A stretch of DNA of 64,000 nucleotides from SIG587 sp045544035 (GCA_045544035.1 JAZPYE010000017.1:62001-126000); one strand, 5' to 3'. Shown: positions 50,116-59,560, counted from the stretch's first letter. Made by a program: numbers and translations. Notes: a model not told the origin generated them from the sequence alone.

Positions 50116-51003
50116 ATGGAATTTATTAATTACATAAATGCCGTTATTTTAGGTATCATTGAGGGTATAACCGAGTGGCTTCCTATCAGCAGCACAGGTC
50201 ATCTTATTTTATCTCAAAGATTTTTAAATTTTACTTCTGGTTTGCCTGATGGGTTTGCAGATATGTTCAACTATGTCATTCAGCTGGGTGCCATTATCGC
50301 TGTTGTGGTGATTTTTTGGCATAAACTATGGCCTTTTAAGAAACCCGAAAAAGGAGGCAAACTCCTATCCGCTCAAACAGGTATTTTCAAAAAAGAACAA
50401 TGGATATTATGGCTTAAGGTGATAATTGCCACACTGCCATCAATTTTGGCTCTACCTATTGATTCTTTTATGGAGGAACTGCTGTATGATGCCAACGATA
50501 ATCCCACAATTATAGGAATTGTGGTTATAAGCATTGCTTTAATTTTTTACGGTGTGTTATTTATAATAATTGAACGCGCAAATAAAAACCGTGTTATGAG
50601 AATTGACAGTGTTAGCGATATTTCCTATAAACTCGCTTTTTTAATCGGCGTCTTTCAGGTTTTGGCGGTAATCCCCGGAACATCGCGCTCGGGTGCAACC
50701 ATAATCGGTGCTCTTATAATCGGTGTGGCTCGCCCTGCTGCCGCAGAGTTTAGCTTCTTTATGGCGATTCCCACGATGGTTGGTGTTAGTGCGCTTAAAA
50801 TAGGTAGTTATCTACTAGATAACGGTTTTAAAGCAAACGAGTTTTTAATCGTTGTAGTTGGTATGATTGTGGCATTTTTAGTTTCTTTTGTTTGCATAAA
50901 GAAATTGATGGAATATGTAAAAAAGAGAGACTTTTCATTTTTCGGTTGGTATAGAATTGTGTTAGGCATTGCTGTTTTGGTCTATGCTTATTTCGCAAAA
51001 TAA
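50116..51003 (+). CDS. uppP: Undecaprenyl-diphosphatase
   Basis: 295 residues, polytopic membrane protein. Recycles the lipid carrier of wall synthesis by removing a phosphate from undecaprenyl diphosphate. The two active-site motifs EGITEWLPISSTGH and PGTSRSGATI are intact. Start at 50116 with GGAG eight bases upstream; the ATG at 50098 has none. BacA type, the target bypassed in bacitracin resistance. Confidence 0.95.
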   Translation: MEFINYINAVILGIIEGITEWLPISSTGHLILSQRFLNFTSGLPDGFADMFNYVIQLGAIIAVVVIFWHKLWPFKKPEKGGKLLSAQTGIFKKEQWILWLKVIIATLPSILALPIDSFMEELLYDANDNPTIIGIVVISIALIFYGVLFIIIERANKNRVMRIDSVSDISYKLAFLIGVFQVLAVIPGTSRSGATIIGALIIGVARPAAAEFSFFMAIPTMVGVSALKIGSYLLDNGFKANEFLIVVVGMIVAFLVSFVCIKKLMEYVKKRDFSFFGWYRIVLGIAVLVYAYFAK

Positions 51004-51017
51004 GGGATGTTTAGTTT

Positions 51018-51683
51018 ATGACAAAGGTTTATATAATTCGCCACTGCGAAACAATGGGAAATCATTTAAAGGTTTTTCAGGGCAGCAACGATTTTGAGAT
51101 TTCTCCTGTTGGGGAAAAGCAAATTGCCGCTCTTGGAGAAAGATTTAAAGATATACATATTGATGCGGTTTATTCCTCACCCTTTTCTAGGGCAAAGAAA
51201 ACTGCCGCCGTAATTGCTGTTCCTAAGGGACTTCAAATCACTGAAAACGAGGGTCTTCGGGAGATAAGTGGCGGCATTATTGAGGGCAAAACTTTAAAAG
51301 AGATTTTTGAAAATCACAAAGAATTAGAGGATGCCTGGAATCTTTCACCCCAGAATTTTCACGCCGAAAAGGGTGAAAGTATGCGCAGCGTTTATAATAG
51401 AGTGTCAGCCGCGTTTATGGAAATTGTTAGAGAAAGCAAGGATAAAACTATTGCCGTTGTTTCTCACGGCGCCGCAATAAGAAACCTTTTTTGCTTTTTA
51501 ATTTATGGAGATATTGAAAAACTTATAGAGGTTGACTGGTGCGATAACACCGCAGTAAACCTTGTGGAATTTGATGATAATTTTAAAGCGGAAATTAAAT
51601 TTTTAAACAGCACCGAGCATTTAAGCGAGGAGCTGCTGCCCAGCGGTAGCCGCATTACTGCTTGGGGTAAGGAGAGCAAATAA
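51018..51683 (+). CDS. Histidine phosphatase family protein
   Basis: 221 residues of the phosphoglycerate-mutase-like branch 1. The catalytic motif is RHCE (usually RHGE) near the N-terminus, and the second histidine is in VVSHGAAIR. Substrate unknown; relatives act on small phosphorylated metabolites such as alpha-ribazole phosphate or sugar phosphates. Ends overlapping ruvX by one base. Confidence 0.87.
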   Translation: MTKVYIIRHCETMGNHLKVFQGSNDFEISPVGEKQIAALGERFKDIHIDAVYSSPFSRAKKTAAVIAVPKGLQITENEGLREISGGIIEGKTLKEIFENHKELEDAWNLSPQNFHAEKGESMRSVYNRVSAAFMEIVRESKDKTIAVVSHGAAIRNLFCFLIYGDIEKLIEVDWCDNTAVNLVEFDDNFKAEIKFLNSTEHLSEELLPSGSRITAWGKESK

Positions 51684-52093
51684 TGAGGGTTATTTCGGTT
51701 GATTTAGGGCTTGCCAGAACAGGCATTGCGGCAGGGGATACTGCCTTCCATTTTGCTTCGCCCATAACTGTTATAAACGAATATAATGAGGAAAAGCTTG
51801 TTGACAAAATTTGTCAAACGGCAAAGGCAGAAAATGCCGAAAAAATCGTTGTAGGGCTGCCTAAAAATATGGATGGCAGCGAGGGCGAAAGGGCATTAAA
51901 ATGCCGTGAAATCGCCCAAAAAATTGCAGAGAAAAGCGGCATACCTATTATTATGCAGGATGAACGCTGTACCACCGTTAGCGCCCATAATGCGCTAAAT
52001 GACAACAATGTGCGCGGCAAAAAGCGCAAGGGCGTTGTTGATGCCGTTGCCGCCACAATAATTTTAGAGGATTATTTCAGGTCAATAAAATAA
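51683..52093 (+). CDS. ruvX: Holliday-junction resolvase-like protein RuvX/YqgF
   Basis: 136 residues. RNase H-like fold with SVDLGLARTGIA at the N-terminus, VVGLPKNMDGSEG and QDERCTTVSA. YqgF is tied to 16S rRNA 5'-end processing in E. coli and to branched-DNA cleavage in vitro. Its ATG overlaps the previous stop codon (TAATG). Confidence 0.93.
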   Translation: MRVISVDLGLARTGIAAGDTAFHFASPITVINEYNEEKLVDKICQTAKAENAEKIVVGLPKNMDGSEGERALKCREIAQKIAEKSGIPIIMQDERCTTVSAHNALNDNNVRGKKRKGVVDAVAATIILEDYFRSIK

Positions 52094-52095
52094 TA

Positions 52096-52124
52096 AAAAA
52101 GGCTTGCTGTTGCAAGCCTTTTTT
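52096..52124. terminator. Bidirectional terminator between ruvX and the PBP gene
   Basis: AAAAAAGGCTTGC pairs with GCAAGCCTTTTTT around TGTT; ends both converging transcripts. Confidence 0.85.
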
Positions 52125-53740
52125 TAATACCCCGCTTCGGTCATTTTTTCGGCGATTGTCTTAAAAACGGGGGCGCAGTCCTCACCGCCCGAAACCGAGT
52201 CCTCGGCTAAAATAATCACGGTGTATTTGGGGCTTTCCAGTGGGAAAAAGCCGCAAAACCAGGCCTGGGAAATAAGTTCGCCTTTTTCATTTTTCCAGCC
52301 TGTTTCAGCAGTGGCGGTTTTGCCGGCTGCTGTGGTGTTTTCGGGTTTCGCCTTTGTTCCTGTACCTTTTTCTATAACGCCGTTTAAATAATTTTTGATT
52401 TTTTCGGCGCATTCCTTGCTCATTGCTTTTGTTGGTGCGGCGGGCTTTTCCTCTCTTATTTTTCCGTTTTCCATTGTGCCCTTAATTAGGGTGGGTGTGC
52501 AATATTCACCTTCGTTTGCAATGGCATTATATAAATTAAGCAGTGTAAGGGGAGAGGCTAGCAGCTCTCCTTGACCTATTGCAAGGTTGGCAAGGGCACT
52601 GTTTGATGCTTTAAGGGTTTGAAGGGCAGTTATACTTTCGTTATAGGTGCTCATACCATCACTTAGGGTGATGCTGTTTCCAAAGCCAAAAACGGTTGCC
52701 GTTTTATAAATGTTTTCGGCGCCTGTTGAAATGCCGAGTTTATAAAAGAAAGTATTACAGGAAAGGGCAAGGGCGCTGTTTAAATCCACCTTTCCGTGCC
52801 CGCTTAGATTATGGCAGTTAAAGGTGTGTCCATCAATGATGGTATTGCCTGTGCAGGTGTGTGAAAATGTATCGGCAATACCGTTTGTTATCGCTGAAAT
52901 TCCGATGCAGGGCTTGAAAACCGAGCCGATGTTGTAGGAACAAAAAATTCGGTTTAAAAGGGGAGAGTCGGGATTTTCGGTAGCCGCTTCAACACCTAGT
53001 GGACTAAAGTCGGGCAGGCTCACCGCCGCTAAAATTTCTCCCGTTTTTGTTTCACAAACAATGGCACAGCCCTTTTCAATGGACTTTGTGGCAGATTCTA
53101 AAATTCGCTGAATGTTTATGTCCAGGGTTGAAATAACCCCTGTGTTTAATACGCTAACGGTGTTCTCTAAAACACCGTCAATGCCCTTTAAAACGTTGGA
53201 GTGACCATCTTTGGCATAGGAAACGGTTATTTTGCCATCTAAATTCAGTAGCTCATCAAAGGCTTTTTGAAGCCCTGTCACCCCGTTTCCCGATGCATCG
53301 CAGTAGCCCACAAGATGAACTGCATTTTGCTCGGCGGCCAAATTTTCAGGCACACTAAAGCATATAATTCCATCACAGTTTATCTCCTCGGGCAAGATGG
53401 TTAAAAAAGGCTTGCCCTCCTTCATTTTATCGGTGACCTCCAGCATTTCCTCATCGCTTAACACCCCTCGAAGCGCTGCAAGGGTTCGCGGTGTTGGCAG
53501 CACTGCCGCCATAGTCTTTTCGCCTTCATTGGTTATGGGGTGCATATTGCGGTCAAAAATAGTTCCCCTGAGATTTCCTGCATCGAGAATGTAGTGATGT
53601 CCCTCACTTGCGGTCACCTTATATTTAGGTGATAAAATAATGGAGAAAATTCGCAAAAAGCAGACAAAAAGCAGTAGCACTATGATAAAAAAACAAAAGG
53701 CTGTTCGCCTTTCAAATGAGAATTTTACAGTTTTTTTCAA
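52124..53740 (-). CDS. Class B penicillin-binding protein with KTA active-site variant
   Basis: 538 residues. N-terminal membrane anchor, a short PBP dimerisation region (NLRGTIFDRNM), then a transpeptidase with SxxK in IGSVFKPC, SxN in LSCNTFF, and AGKTATAETG where most relatives have KTG. Could be a spore- or division-related transpeptidase; the short size and lack of PASTA domains make FtsI/SpoVD less clear. Start is TTG at 53740; its ribosome site GGGGAGG is buried in the hairpin upstream. Last gene of the thyX-to-PBP run. Confidence 0.88.
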   Translation of the reverse strand: MKKTVKFSFERRTAFCFFIIVLLLFVCFLRIFSIILSPKYKVTASEGHHYILDAGNLRGTIFDRNMHPITNEGEKTMAAVLPTPRTLAALRGVLSDEEMLEVTDKMKEGKPFLTILPEEINCDGIICFSVPENLAAEQNAVHLVGYCDASGNGVTGLQKAFDELLNLDGKITVSYAKDGHSNVLKGIDGVLENTVSVLNTGVISTLDINIQRILESATKSIEKGCAIVCETKTGEILAAVSLPDFSPLGVEAATENPDSPLLNRIFCSYNIGSVFKPCIGISAITNGIADTFSHTCTGNTIIDGHTFNCHNLSGHGKVDLNSALALSCNTFFYKLGISTGAENIYKTATVFGFGNSITLSDGMSTYNESITALQTLKASNSALANLAIGQGELLASPLTLLNLYNAIANEGEYCTPTLIKGTMENGKIREEKPAAPTKAMSKECAEKIKNYLNGVIEKGTGTKAKPENTTAAGKTATAETGWKNEKGELISQAWFCGFFPLESPKYTVIILAEDSVSGGEDCAPVFKTIAEKMTEAGY

Positions 53741-53743
53741 ATT

Positions 53744-53778
53744 AAAAACCTCCCCACTTATTTTGCGAGGAGGTTTTT
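53744..53778 (-). terminator. Hairpin that overlaps the PBP ribosome site
   Basis: On the minus strand AAAAACCTCC pairs with GGAGGTTTTT across a 15-base loop, then AATTTG. It can end the U32 transcript, but its right arm is also the ribosome site and spacer of the PBP gene's TTG start at 53740. Confidence 0.6.
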
Positions 53779-53782
53779 GTTT

Positions 53783-55021
53783 TTATTCACTTTTCATTCT
53801 AAGCAGGGCGCCCTTTTTAACGGGGCGGTTAAAGGGGATAAGCACCTTCATCATAGGGTGAGGCGCCGTTTCAATGCTATCGCCCTTTTCGTTGAACATT
53901 TGGCTCACCGTGAAGGTGAAGGGGGCGCAGTGTGGCTCAAGGCAGTCAAATTCTTGACCTACTGCAAACTTATTTTTCATAATAACCGAAAGCATTCCAT
54001 CACTGTAATCATCAACAATAGCGGCAACGGTGTAATCCCTAACATAGCCTGCGCTCTTAAAGGTTTGCTCATTTTTAGGTGTGCCGAAATAAAAGCCTGT
54101 TGAATAGTTTCGGTGGCTGATTTTGTTAAGCTCATCCTTCACCCAAAGGGGCACCTGCCAATTTAGCGGGTCGGCTTTAAGGGAGTCAAGGGCCCCACGG
54201 TAGGCATTGGTTGTCACAGCAACATAGTAATGTGATTTGGCTCTGCCTTCAATTTTAATGCTGTCAACACCTGCGGCTGTCATTTTGTCAAGGTAGGGCG
54301 CCATACATAAATCGTTGGCATTTAAAATGTAGGTGCCCTTGTCGGTTTCGGTAATATCATAATATTCCCCGGGGCGCTTTTCCTCCATTAAGGAGTAACT
54401 CCACCTGCATGGCTGTGCGCAGTCACCTCGGTTGGCATCTCTGCCTGTCATATAACTTGAAAGCAGACATCTTGCCGAAAAGGAAACACACATTGCACCG
54501 TGGGCAAAGGCTTCAATTTCCAAATCTCTTGGGGTTTTTGCCCTTATCTCACTGATTTCATCAAGGGAAAGCTCACGGGCAACTACAATGCGCTTTGCGC
54601 CGAAATCGTGAAAGGCACGGGCGGTCTCGAAGTTTACAATGCCCGACTGCACCGAAACGTGCAAATCACATTTGGGTGCATATTTTTTAACAAGCCCCAT
54701 TGTGCCAAGGTCAGCCGCAATTATAGCATCGGCACCCAAATCGTTAATGAGTTCAAGGAAAGCGGGTAGCCGCGGCATTTCGGCATTGTGGGGAAGGGTG
54801 TTGCAGGTTATATGCACCTTAACGCCGTGGTCGTGGGCGTATTTAATGCCCTCTCTTAAATCACCTTTGCCGAAATTTGTGGCGGCGGTGCGCATTCCAA
54901 ATTCCTCGCCTGCAAGGTAAACCGCATCGGCGCCAAAATCAACGGCAGCCTTAAGGCGTGTTAAATCTCCCGCAGGGCAAAGAAGCTCGGGAATTTTAAA
55001 ATTATCAGTCAAAGTACTCAT
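53783..55021 (-). CDS. Peptidase U32 family protein
   Basis: 412 residues. N-terminal LLCPAGDLTRLKAAVDFGAD and DAVYLAGEEFGMR, and the cysteine-containing SGRDANRGDCAQPCR block of the U32 family. Some relatives (TrhP, RlhA) hydroxylate tRNA or rRNA with a prephenate-derived pathway; older annotation as collagenase is doubtful for most members. The start lies inside the end of mltG (17-base overlap). Confidence 0.88.
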   Translation of the reverse strand: MSTLTDNFKIPELLCPAGDLTRLKAAVDFGADAVYLAGEEFGMRTAATNFGKGDLREGIKYAHDHGVKVHITCNTLPHNAEMPRLPAFLELINDLGADAIIAADLGTMGLVKKYAPKCDLHVSVQSGIVNFETARAFHDFGAKRIVVARELSLDEISEIRAKTPRDLEIEAFAHGAMCVSFSARCLLSSYMTGRDANRGDCAQPCRWSYSLMEEKRPGEYYDITETDKGTYILNANDLCMAPYLDKMTAAGVDSIKIEGRAKSHYYVAVTTNAYRGALDSLKADPLNWQVPLWVKDELNKISHRNYSTGFYFGTPKNEQTFKSAGYVRDYTVAAIVDDYSDGMLSVIMKNKFAVGQEFDCLEPHCAPFTFTVSQMFNEKGDSIETAPHPMMKVLIPFNRPVKKGALLRMKSE

Positions 55022-56240
55022 AAATCCAAAGTCCTTGTTTTTGCAAACTGTTAATGGTGTTATCTTGCTCGGCAGAGGTCTTGTGGAAATAGAACTTGCC
55101 GTTTTTGTCTGTTACAAAGTAGAAATAACCATCCTTGTTAGCAGGGTAAAGCGCGGCATTAATTGCGCTGATACTGGGGGAACAAAGGGGTCCCGGGGGA
55201 AGCCCCTTAATTTTATATGTATCATATCTGCCGTCATCACTTCTAAATGAACCGCCGTAGTAGCAGGTGGGGGAGGAGCCGAGGGTAGGAAATTCATCAC
55301 TGTTAAGTCGGTTGTAAAAAACAGCCGCAACGTTGGACATTTCACCGTTTGCCTGACCCGCTTCCATTTGAATAATGGAAGCCATTGTCAAAATTTCGTT
55401 AATGGTGTAACCCATTTCCTCGGCGCGTTTCACCATTTTATCGGTAATGCGTTTTTCGGTTTCCTCAACCATTTTTTGCACTGCGAGCTTGGCGCAGGCT
55501 TTAGAGTCATAAGAGTAAAAATCGTAGGTTTCGGGGAACAAATAACCCTCAAGCTCATAATAGGTTTTACCAACATTAACGCTCTTTAAAAGCTCGGAGC
55601 CTAATTCATAATCATTTAAAGCATCAATAAAATCGGCACGATTACACACCCCTGCATTTTCAAGCAAAGTGGCAATGCCGGGAACGGTCACCTTTTCGCC
55701 GTTAACATTCTTGGTGTAATCGTTAATTCCCGTGCCTTCGGGAATGGTAACCGTAACGGTTTCGGCCTTTGCGCCTTCACTTATGAGCATCTGGGCCAAA
55801 TCCTCATATCCGCATTCATCGTTATTGAAGGTGTAAAGCCCGTATTTATACTGTCCATCGTAGCCTTTGAGTCTACTGTAAATTCTGAAAACAAGGGCGG
55901 AATTTATAGCGTTGGCATCTTTTAACTGTTGTGCAATTTCTGTGGTTGAGGCGCCCGGTTCAATATCAATAACACAGGTTTGTCCTCTGCCCACACCAAG
56001 ACCCAAATATTCAGCGCCAACAAGAAAAACCGTGCCTGCAAGAAGAGTGGAAATGAGTATGATAGAAACAACCCAAATCACCGATTTAACAGTGTTTTTT
56101 GCCTTCTTTTTGCGTTTTTTGGTATCCTGCTTTGGTGGCTCGTAGGACGCCTCGCTAATGCTAAAGCCCTCGCCAATTACAAAATCATCGGAAAAAGCCT
56201 TTTTATTTTCATCTTCAAGGGGTCTATTATTTTCGCTCAT
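55005..56240 (-). CDS. mltG: Endolytic murein transglycosylase MltG
   Basis: 411 residues. Cytoplasmic N-terminus rich in charged residues (KKRKKKAKN), one membrane segment, a LysM-like region and the YceG catalytic domain with the glutamate in QMEAGQANGEMSNVAAVFYN. Cleaves nascent glycan strands and so sets their length. Overlaps U32 and follows the DJ-1 gene by 11 bases. Confidence 0.93.
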   Translation of the reverse strand: MSENNRPLEDENKKAFSDDFVIGEGFSISEASYEPPKQDTKKRKKKAKNTVKSVIWVVSIILISTLLAGTVFLVGAEYLGLGVGRGQTCVIDIEPGASTTEIAQQLKDANAINSALVFRIYSRLKGYDGQYKYGLYTFNNDECGYEDLAQMLISEGAKAETVTVTIPEGTGINDYTKNVNGEKVTVPGIATLLENAGVCNRADFIDALNDYELGSELLKSVNVGKTYYELEGYLFPETYDFYSYDSKACAKLAVQKMVEETEKRITDKMVKRAEEMGYTINEILTMASIIQMEAGQANGEMSNVAAVFYNRLNSDEFPTLGSSPTCYYGGSFRSDDGRYDTYKIKGLPPGPLCSPSISAINAALYPANKDGYFYFVTDKNGKFYFHKTSAEQDNTINSLQKQGLWIYEYFD

Positions 56241-56251
56241 AAAATTCTTCC

Positions 56252-56797
56252 TTATTTAAGCATAATTGCTTTTTTATTTTTGCGGCTTTCAATGTCACTG
56301 CCCGTAATGGCGGTAAGCAGTTCAAAAGCAAATTGGAAGGCGGCACCTGCGCCGCAGGCGGTGATAATGTTACCATCTCTTACAACCTGTGCTTTTTTTG
56401 TGTTTGCGCCATACAGTTGCTCCTCAAAACCCATATAACAGGTGGCTTCCTTGTTTTTTAAAAGCCCCATGTGACCGAGAATTGAGGGAGCGGCGCAAAT
56501 GGCGCCGATTATAACCGAATTGTCATTTGCCCAGTTTATAAACTCCTTAACCTTTTCACTTTTTTCAAGATTTAAGGTGCCGGGCATTCCACCGGGTAGA
56601 ATAACTGCCTGGCAGGTTTCATCCGGCATAATTTCGCAGGCTAACACATCTGTAAGCACGGGAACACCGTGAGAGCTTGTAACAACCTGTCCCGTAACAC
56701 CGACGGTGGCAACCTCTAATTCACCTCGGCGTAAAATATCAATTGGAACAATGGCCTCGGTTTCTTCAAAACCTTCGGCAAGAAAAACATAAACCAT
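56252..56797 (-). CDS. DJ-1/PfpI family protein
   Basis: 181 residues, the usual length. The nucleophile elbow IGAICAAPSIL holds the reactive cysteine and the N-terminal acid is in FLAEGFEETEA, as in DJ-1/YajL/ThiJ proteins. Roles proposed for the family include glyoxalase III activity, deglycation and stress chaperoning; none can be chosen here. An mgsA gene elsewhere in the window means the cell can make methylglyoxal. Confidence 0.9.
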   Translation of the reverse strand: MVYVFLAEGFEETEAIVPIDILRRGELEVATVGVTGQVVTSSHGVPVLTDVLACEIMPDETCQAVILPGGMPGTLNLEKSEKVKEFINWANDNSVIIGAICAAPSILGHMGLLKNKEATCYMGFEEQLYGANTKKAQVVRDGNIITACGAGAAFQFAFELLTAITGSDIESRKNKKAIMLK

Positions 56798-56814
56798 TTA
56801 AAAAACCTCGCAAT

Positions 56815-57477
56815 TTAAAAAACAGATAAAACCTCTTTTAAAACATCCCCGGCAATGTCCTCAATGCTTCTGGGCTCGCCATTCTGTGAACAGGGGATAA
56901 TGGTCCAGCCAGAGTGCTTTGCTGTGAAAACAGCGGCCTCACGGCAACGGGCAAGATACTCCTTGTCCTTTTCGTGAATGTCCTTTTTGTTATCATCACC
57001 AAGGTATCTTCCGGTTAAAAGCTTTTGTGAAACCTCAATGGGCATATCAAGAAAAATTACTTTATCGGGCGCAGGAATACCAATTTTGTTATATTCAAAA
57101 TCATAAAGCCAATCTAAAAAGGTTTCCCATTTTTCTTTAGGCAGTTTTGAGGTTTGGTGAACGGCATTTGAGGTAACATAGCGCCCTGCAACAACCGTGC
57201 CGCCGCCACTGTAAAAGTTGCCCCAGTCACATTTAAAGGAGGCAAAGCGGTCAACAGCATAAAATGTTGATGCAGCGTAGGCGTTAACATCATTTGGCTT
57301 TGTGCCGAAATCACCGTTTAAGTACATTTTGATAAGGGCACTTGAATCACTGTCATAGGCAGGGAAGGAAACGGTGCGACAGTCAATACCATTTTTTTTA
57401 AGATTTTGGGGTAGCAGCTCGAGCTGTGTCGATTTTCCGCTTCCATCAAGACCCTCAATTACAATTAGCTTTCCCAT
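56815..57477 (-). CDS. tmk: Thymidylate kinase
   Basis: 220 residues. P-loop VIEGLDGSGKSTQLELL at the N-terminus, the DRFAS segment (DRY motif position) and a lid region with LTGRYLGDDN. Phosphorylates dTMP to dTDP. The sequence is somewhat divergent from classic Tmk, but its neighbour thyX (six bases upstream in the operon) makes dTMP, which supports the call. Confidence 0.88.
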   Translation of the reverse strand: MGKLIVIEGLDGSGKSTQLELLPQNLKKNGIDCRTVSFPAYDSDSSALIKMYLNGDFGTKPNDVNAYAASTFYAVDRFASFKCDWGNFYSGGGTVVAGRYVTSNAVHQTSKLPKEKWETFLDWLYDFEYNKIGIPAPDKVIFLDMPIEVSQKLLTGRYLGDDNKKDIHEKDKEYLARCREAAVFTAKHSGWTIIPCSQNGEPRSIEDIAGDVLKEVLSVF

Positions 57478-57482
57478 TTTGC

Positions 57483-58256
57483 TTATTTTTTCTCCTTGAG
57501 TGTGCTGATAAGTTCCAAAACCTCTTTACGTTTTCCGCAGGTCATTTTACCTTCGGGGCAGGGGCCGTTAACACAGGAGGGACCTGCATTTTTAAAGAGA
57601 TTAGGAGCAACCTCAAAAACAAGAGCCAGCATCTCATTTGCAACTTCTCTTATTTCCCACTGCGCGCGGTTACAGCAACGGTGGTGGAAAAAGTTCATAA
57701 GGCTTCTGGCGTTCATTGTCATAATCATTTTTGTTTCACACGCATTGGGCAAAACAAAGCGAGCATCCTCAATTGCCTTTTTTTCAGCAGCACGGGTTGC
57801 GGCCTTTTCATCCATACCATCGGCCAACATTTGCGCCTTGTGCTTTGCACTTAAAATATCGGCAAGAGCATTATACTTTTTAAGGTCATCGGCCATTGCC
57901 TCGTTAAAGATTTTAAGTGCCTCAGGCTCGGCGGCAATTTCGGGCGGGGTAACAAACTGAAAATCGTGTTCGGCAACATAACGCTGACTTTGAACCGAGA
58001 AGGATGCCATTCTGTGCCTTGTGATTTGGGCAAGAAGCGCACGGGAAACACCCTCAATACCAAAGGTGAAGGAGGCGTGCTCAATGGGGCTTTCGTGACC
58101 AATTTCGGCAAGCATTTCAACAAAAGAGGCGGTTTTTTCATCGGTAAGACCGTTTCTCACATCATCAATGCTTGCAGGTGAATAGCAAAGTTTTGCCGCA
58201 CTTGCAACGGTGCGCTCGGGGTCGGGAGTATGTGCTAAGAGTGTTACTTTAGGCAT
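57483..58256 (-). CDS. thyX: FAD-dependent thymidylate synthase
   Basis: 257 residues. Makes dTMP from dUMP with FAD and methylene-tetrahydrofolate. The ThyX motif is seen as RHRMASFSVQSQRYV, and the N-terminal HESPIEHASFTF is typical. First gene of the operon with tmk, DJ-1, mltG, U32 and PBP. No thyA is in the window. Confidence 0.95.
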   Translation of the reverse strand: MPKVTLLAHTPDPERTVASAAKLCYSPASIDDVRNGLTDEKTASFVEMLAEIGHESPIEHASFTFGIEGVSRALLAQITRHRMASFSVQSQRYVAEHDFQFVTPPEIAAEPEALKIFNEAMADDLKKYNALADILSAKHKAQMLADGMDEKAATRAAEKKAIEDARFVLPNACETKMIMTMNARSLMNFFHHRCCNRAQWEIREVANEMLALVFEVAPNLFKNAGPSCVNGPCPEGKMTCGKRKEVLELISTLKEKK

Positions 58257-58288
58257 AATGATTCTCCTAAAAAATATATATTTATTTC

Positions 58289-58317
58289 ATTATACCAAAT
58301 AACCTTATGTCTGGCAA
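58289..58317 (-). promoter_or_regulatory. Promoter of the thyX operon
   Basis: On the minus strand TTGCCA (58317-58312), 17 bases, TATAAT (58294-58289). Confidence 0.7.
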
Positions 58318-58380
58318 TTAAATTTTAATAAAAATTTTTTAAAAAATATCGAAAAAGGGCTTTTTTAGTCGGACAAAATG

Positions 58381-58389
58381 TGGTACAAT
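58381..58389 (+). promoter_or_regulatory. Extended -10 promoter of prs
   Basis: TGGTACAAT (TGn plus TACAAT), without a clear -35, 31 bases upstream of the prs ATG. Confidence 0.4.
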
Positions 58390-58419
58390 ATAGAAAAGCA
58401 TATCTTTGGGAGGAAAATT

Positions 58420-59550
58420 ATGGCAAGCATTGATTTTACACACACACCTTACGGCGAGCTGGCAATCATCTCCATGCGCGGCTGTGAGGATATTTCATCT
58501 AAGGTTGATTATTATCTCACCCAGTGGCGTGATGCTGCTGAAGGTCAGTCCTATGTTGTAAACGCAAACTGTCCCCGTTTCGGCACAGGTGAGGCAAAGG
58601 GCGTTTTAAACCACAGCGCACGCGGTCTTGATGCTTATATTATTTGTGACTGTTTTAATTATTCGGTTGAATACAAAATGTATGGCAAAAGCGTTCCTAT
58701 GAGTCCTGACGACCATTTCCAGGATTTAAAGCGTGTTATCGCAGCCCTTGGCGGCAAGGCAAGAAGAATCACCGTTATCATGCCTATGCTTTATGAGGGC
58801 AGACAGCACAGAAGAACAACCAGAGAATCTCTTGACTGCGCAATGGCACTGCAGGAACTTATTTCAATGGGTGTTAAAAACATCATCACTTTTGATGCTC
58901 ACGACCCACGCGTTCAAAATGCAATTCCTCTTGATGGTTTTGACAACGTTCAGGCAACATATCAAATGATTAAGGCCCTGCTCAAGAATTATAACGATAT
59001 TGAGCTTGACCCCAAGAAAACAATGATTGTTTCTCCCGATGAAGGCGGAATGGGCAGATGTATTTACTATTCTTCCGTTTTAGGCCTGCCTCTTGGTATG
59101 TTCTACAAGCGCCGCAACTATTCAATCATTGTTAACGGCAAGAATCCCATTGAGGCTCACGAGTTTTTGGGAGATGATGTTGAGGGTAAGGATTTAATTC
59201 TTGTTGATGATATGATTTCTTCGGGTGAGTCAATGCTTGACATCGCCGCAAGACTTAAGGAGAAAGGCGCAAAGAGAATCTTCATTTTCTCCACCTTCGG
59301 TCTTTTCGTTGAGGGCTTTGATAAATTTGACGAGTACTATAAAAACGGTTACATTGATAAGATTTTCACCACAAACTTAATTTACAATCCTCCCGAGCTT
59401 TTAGAAAAAGAGTGGTACTGCAATGTTAACATGGCAAAGTACATCGCTCTGCTCATTGACACCCTCAACTGTGATAACTCTATCAGCAATCTCCTTAATC
59501 CTATTGATAGAATTAAGAACATTGTTGCAAAATACAAAGAGGGTAAATAA
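58420..59550 (+). CDS. prs: Ribose-phosphate pyrophosphokinase, long clostridial form
   Basis: 376 residues, longer than the usual 310-320. Makes PRPP from ribose 5-phosphate and ATP. The PRPP loop LVDDMISSGES and the segments MPMLYEGRQHRRTT and VVSPDEGGM-like (IVSPDEGGMGR) are recognisable. The N-terminal third differs from classic Prs. Start at 58420 with GGGAGG; the frame extends to 58378 through the -10 box, so the shorter start is right. Confidence 0.9.
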   Translation: MASIDFTHTPYGELAIISMRGCEDISSKVDYYLTQWRDAAEGQSYVVNANCPRFGTGEAKGVLNHSARGLDAYIICDCFNYSVEYKMYGKSVPMSPDDHFQDLKRVIAALGGKARRITVIMPMLYEGRQHRRTTRESLDCAMALQELISMGVKNIITFDAHDPRVQNAIPLDGFDNVQATYQMIKALLKNYNDIELDPKKTMIVSPDEGGMGRCIYYSSVLGLPLGMFYKRRNYSIIVNGKNPIEAHEFLGDDVEGKDLILVDDMISSGESMLDIAARLKEKGAKRIFIFSTFGLFVEGFDKFDEYYKNGYIDKIFTTNLIYNPPELLEKEWYCNVNMAKYIALLIDTLNCDNSISNLLNPIDRIKNIVAKYKEGK

Positions 59551-59560
59551 GGAAAAAACC

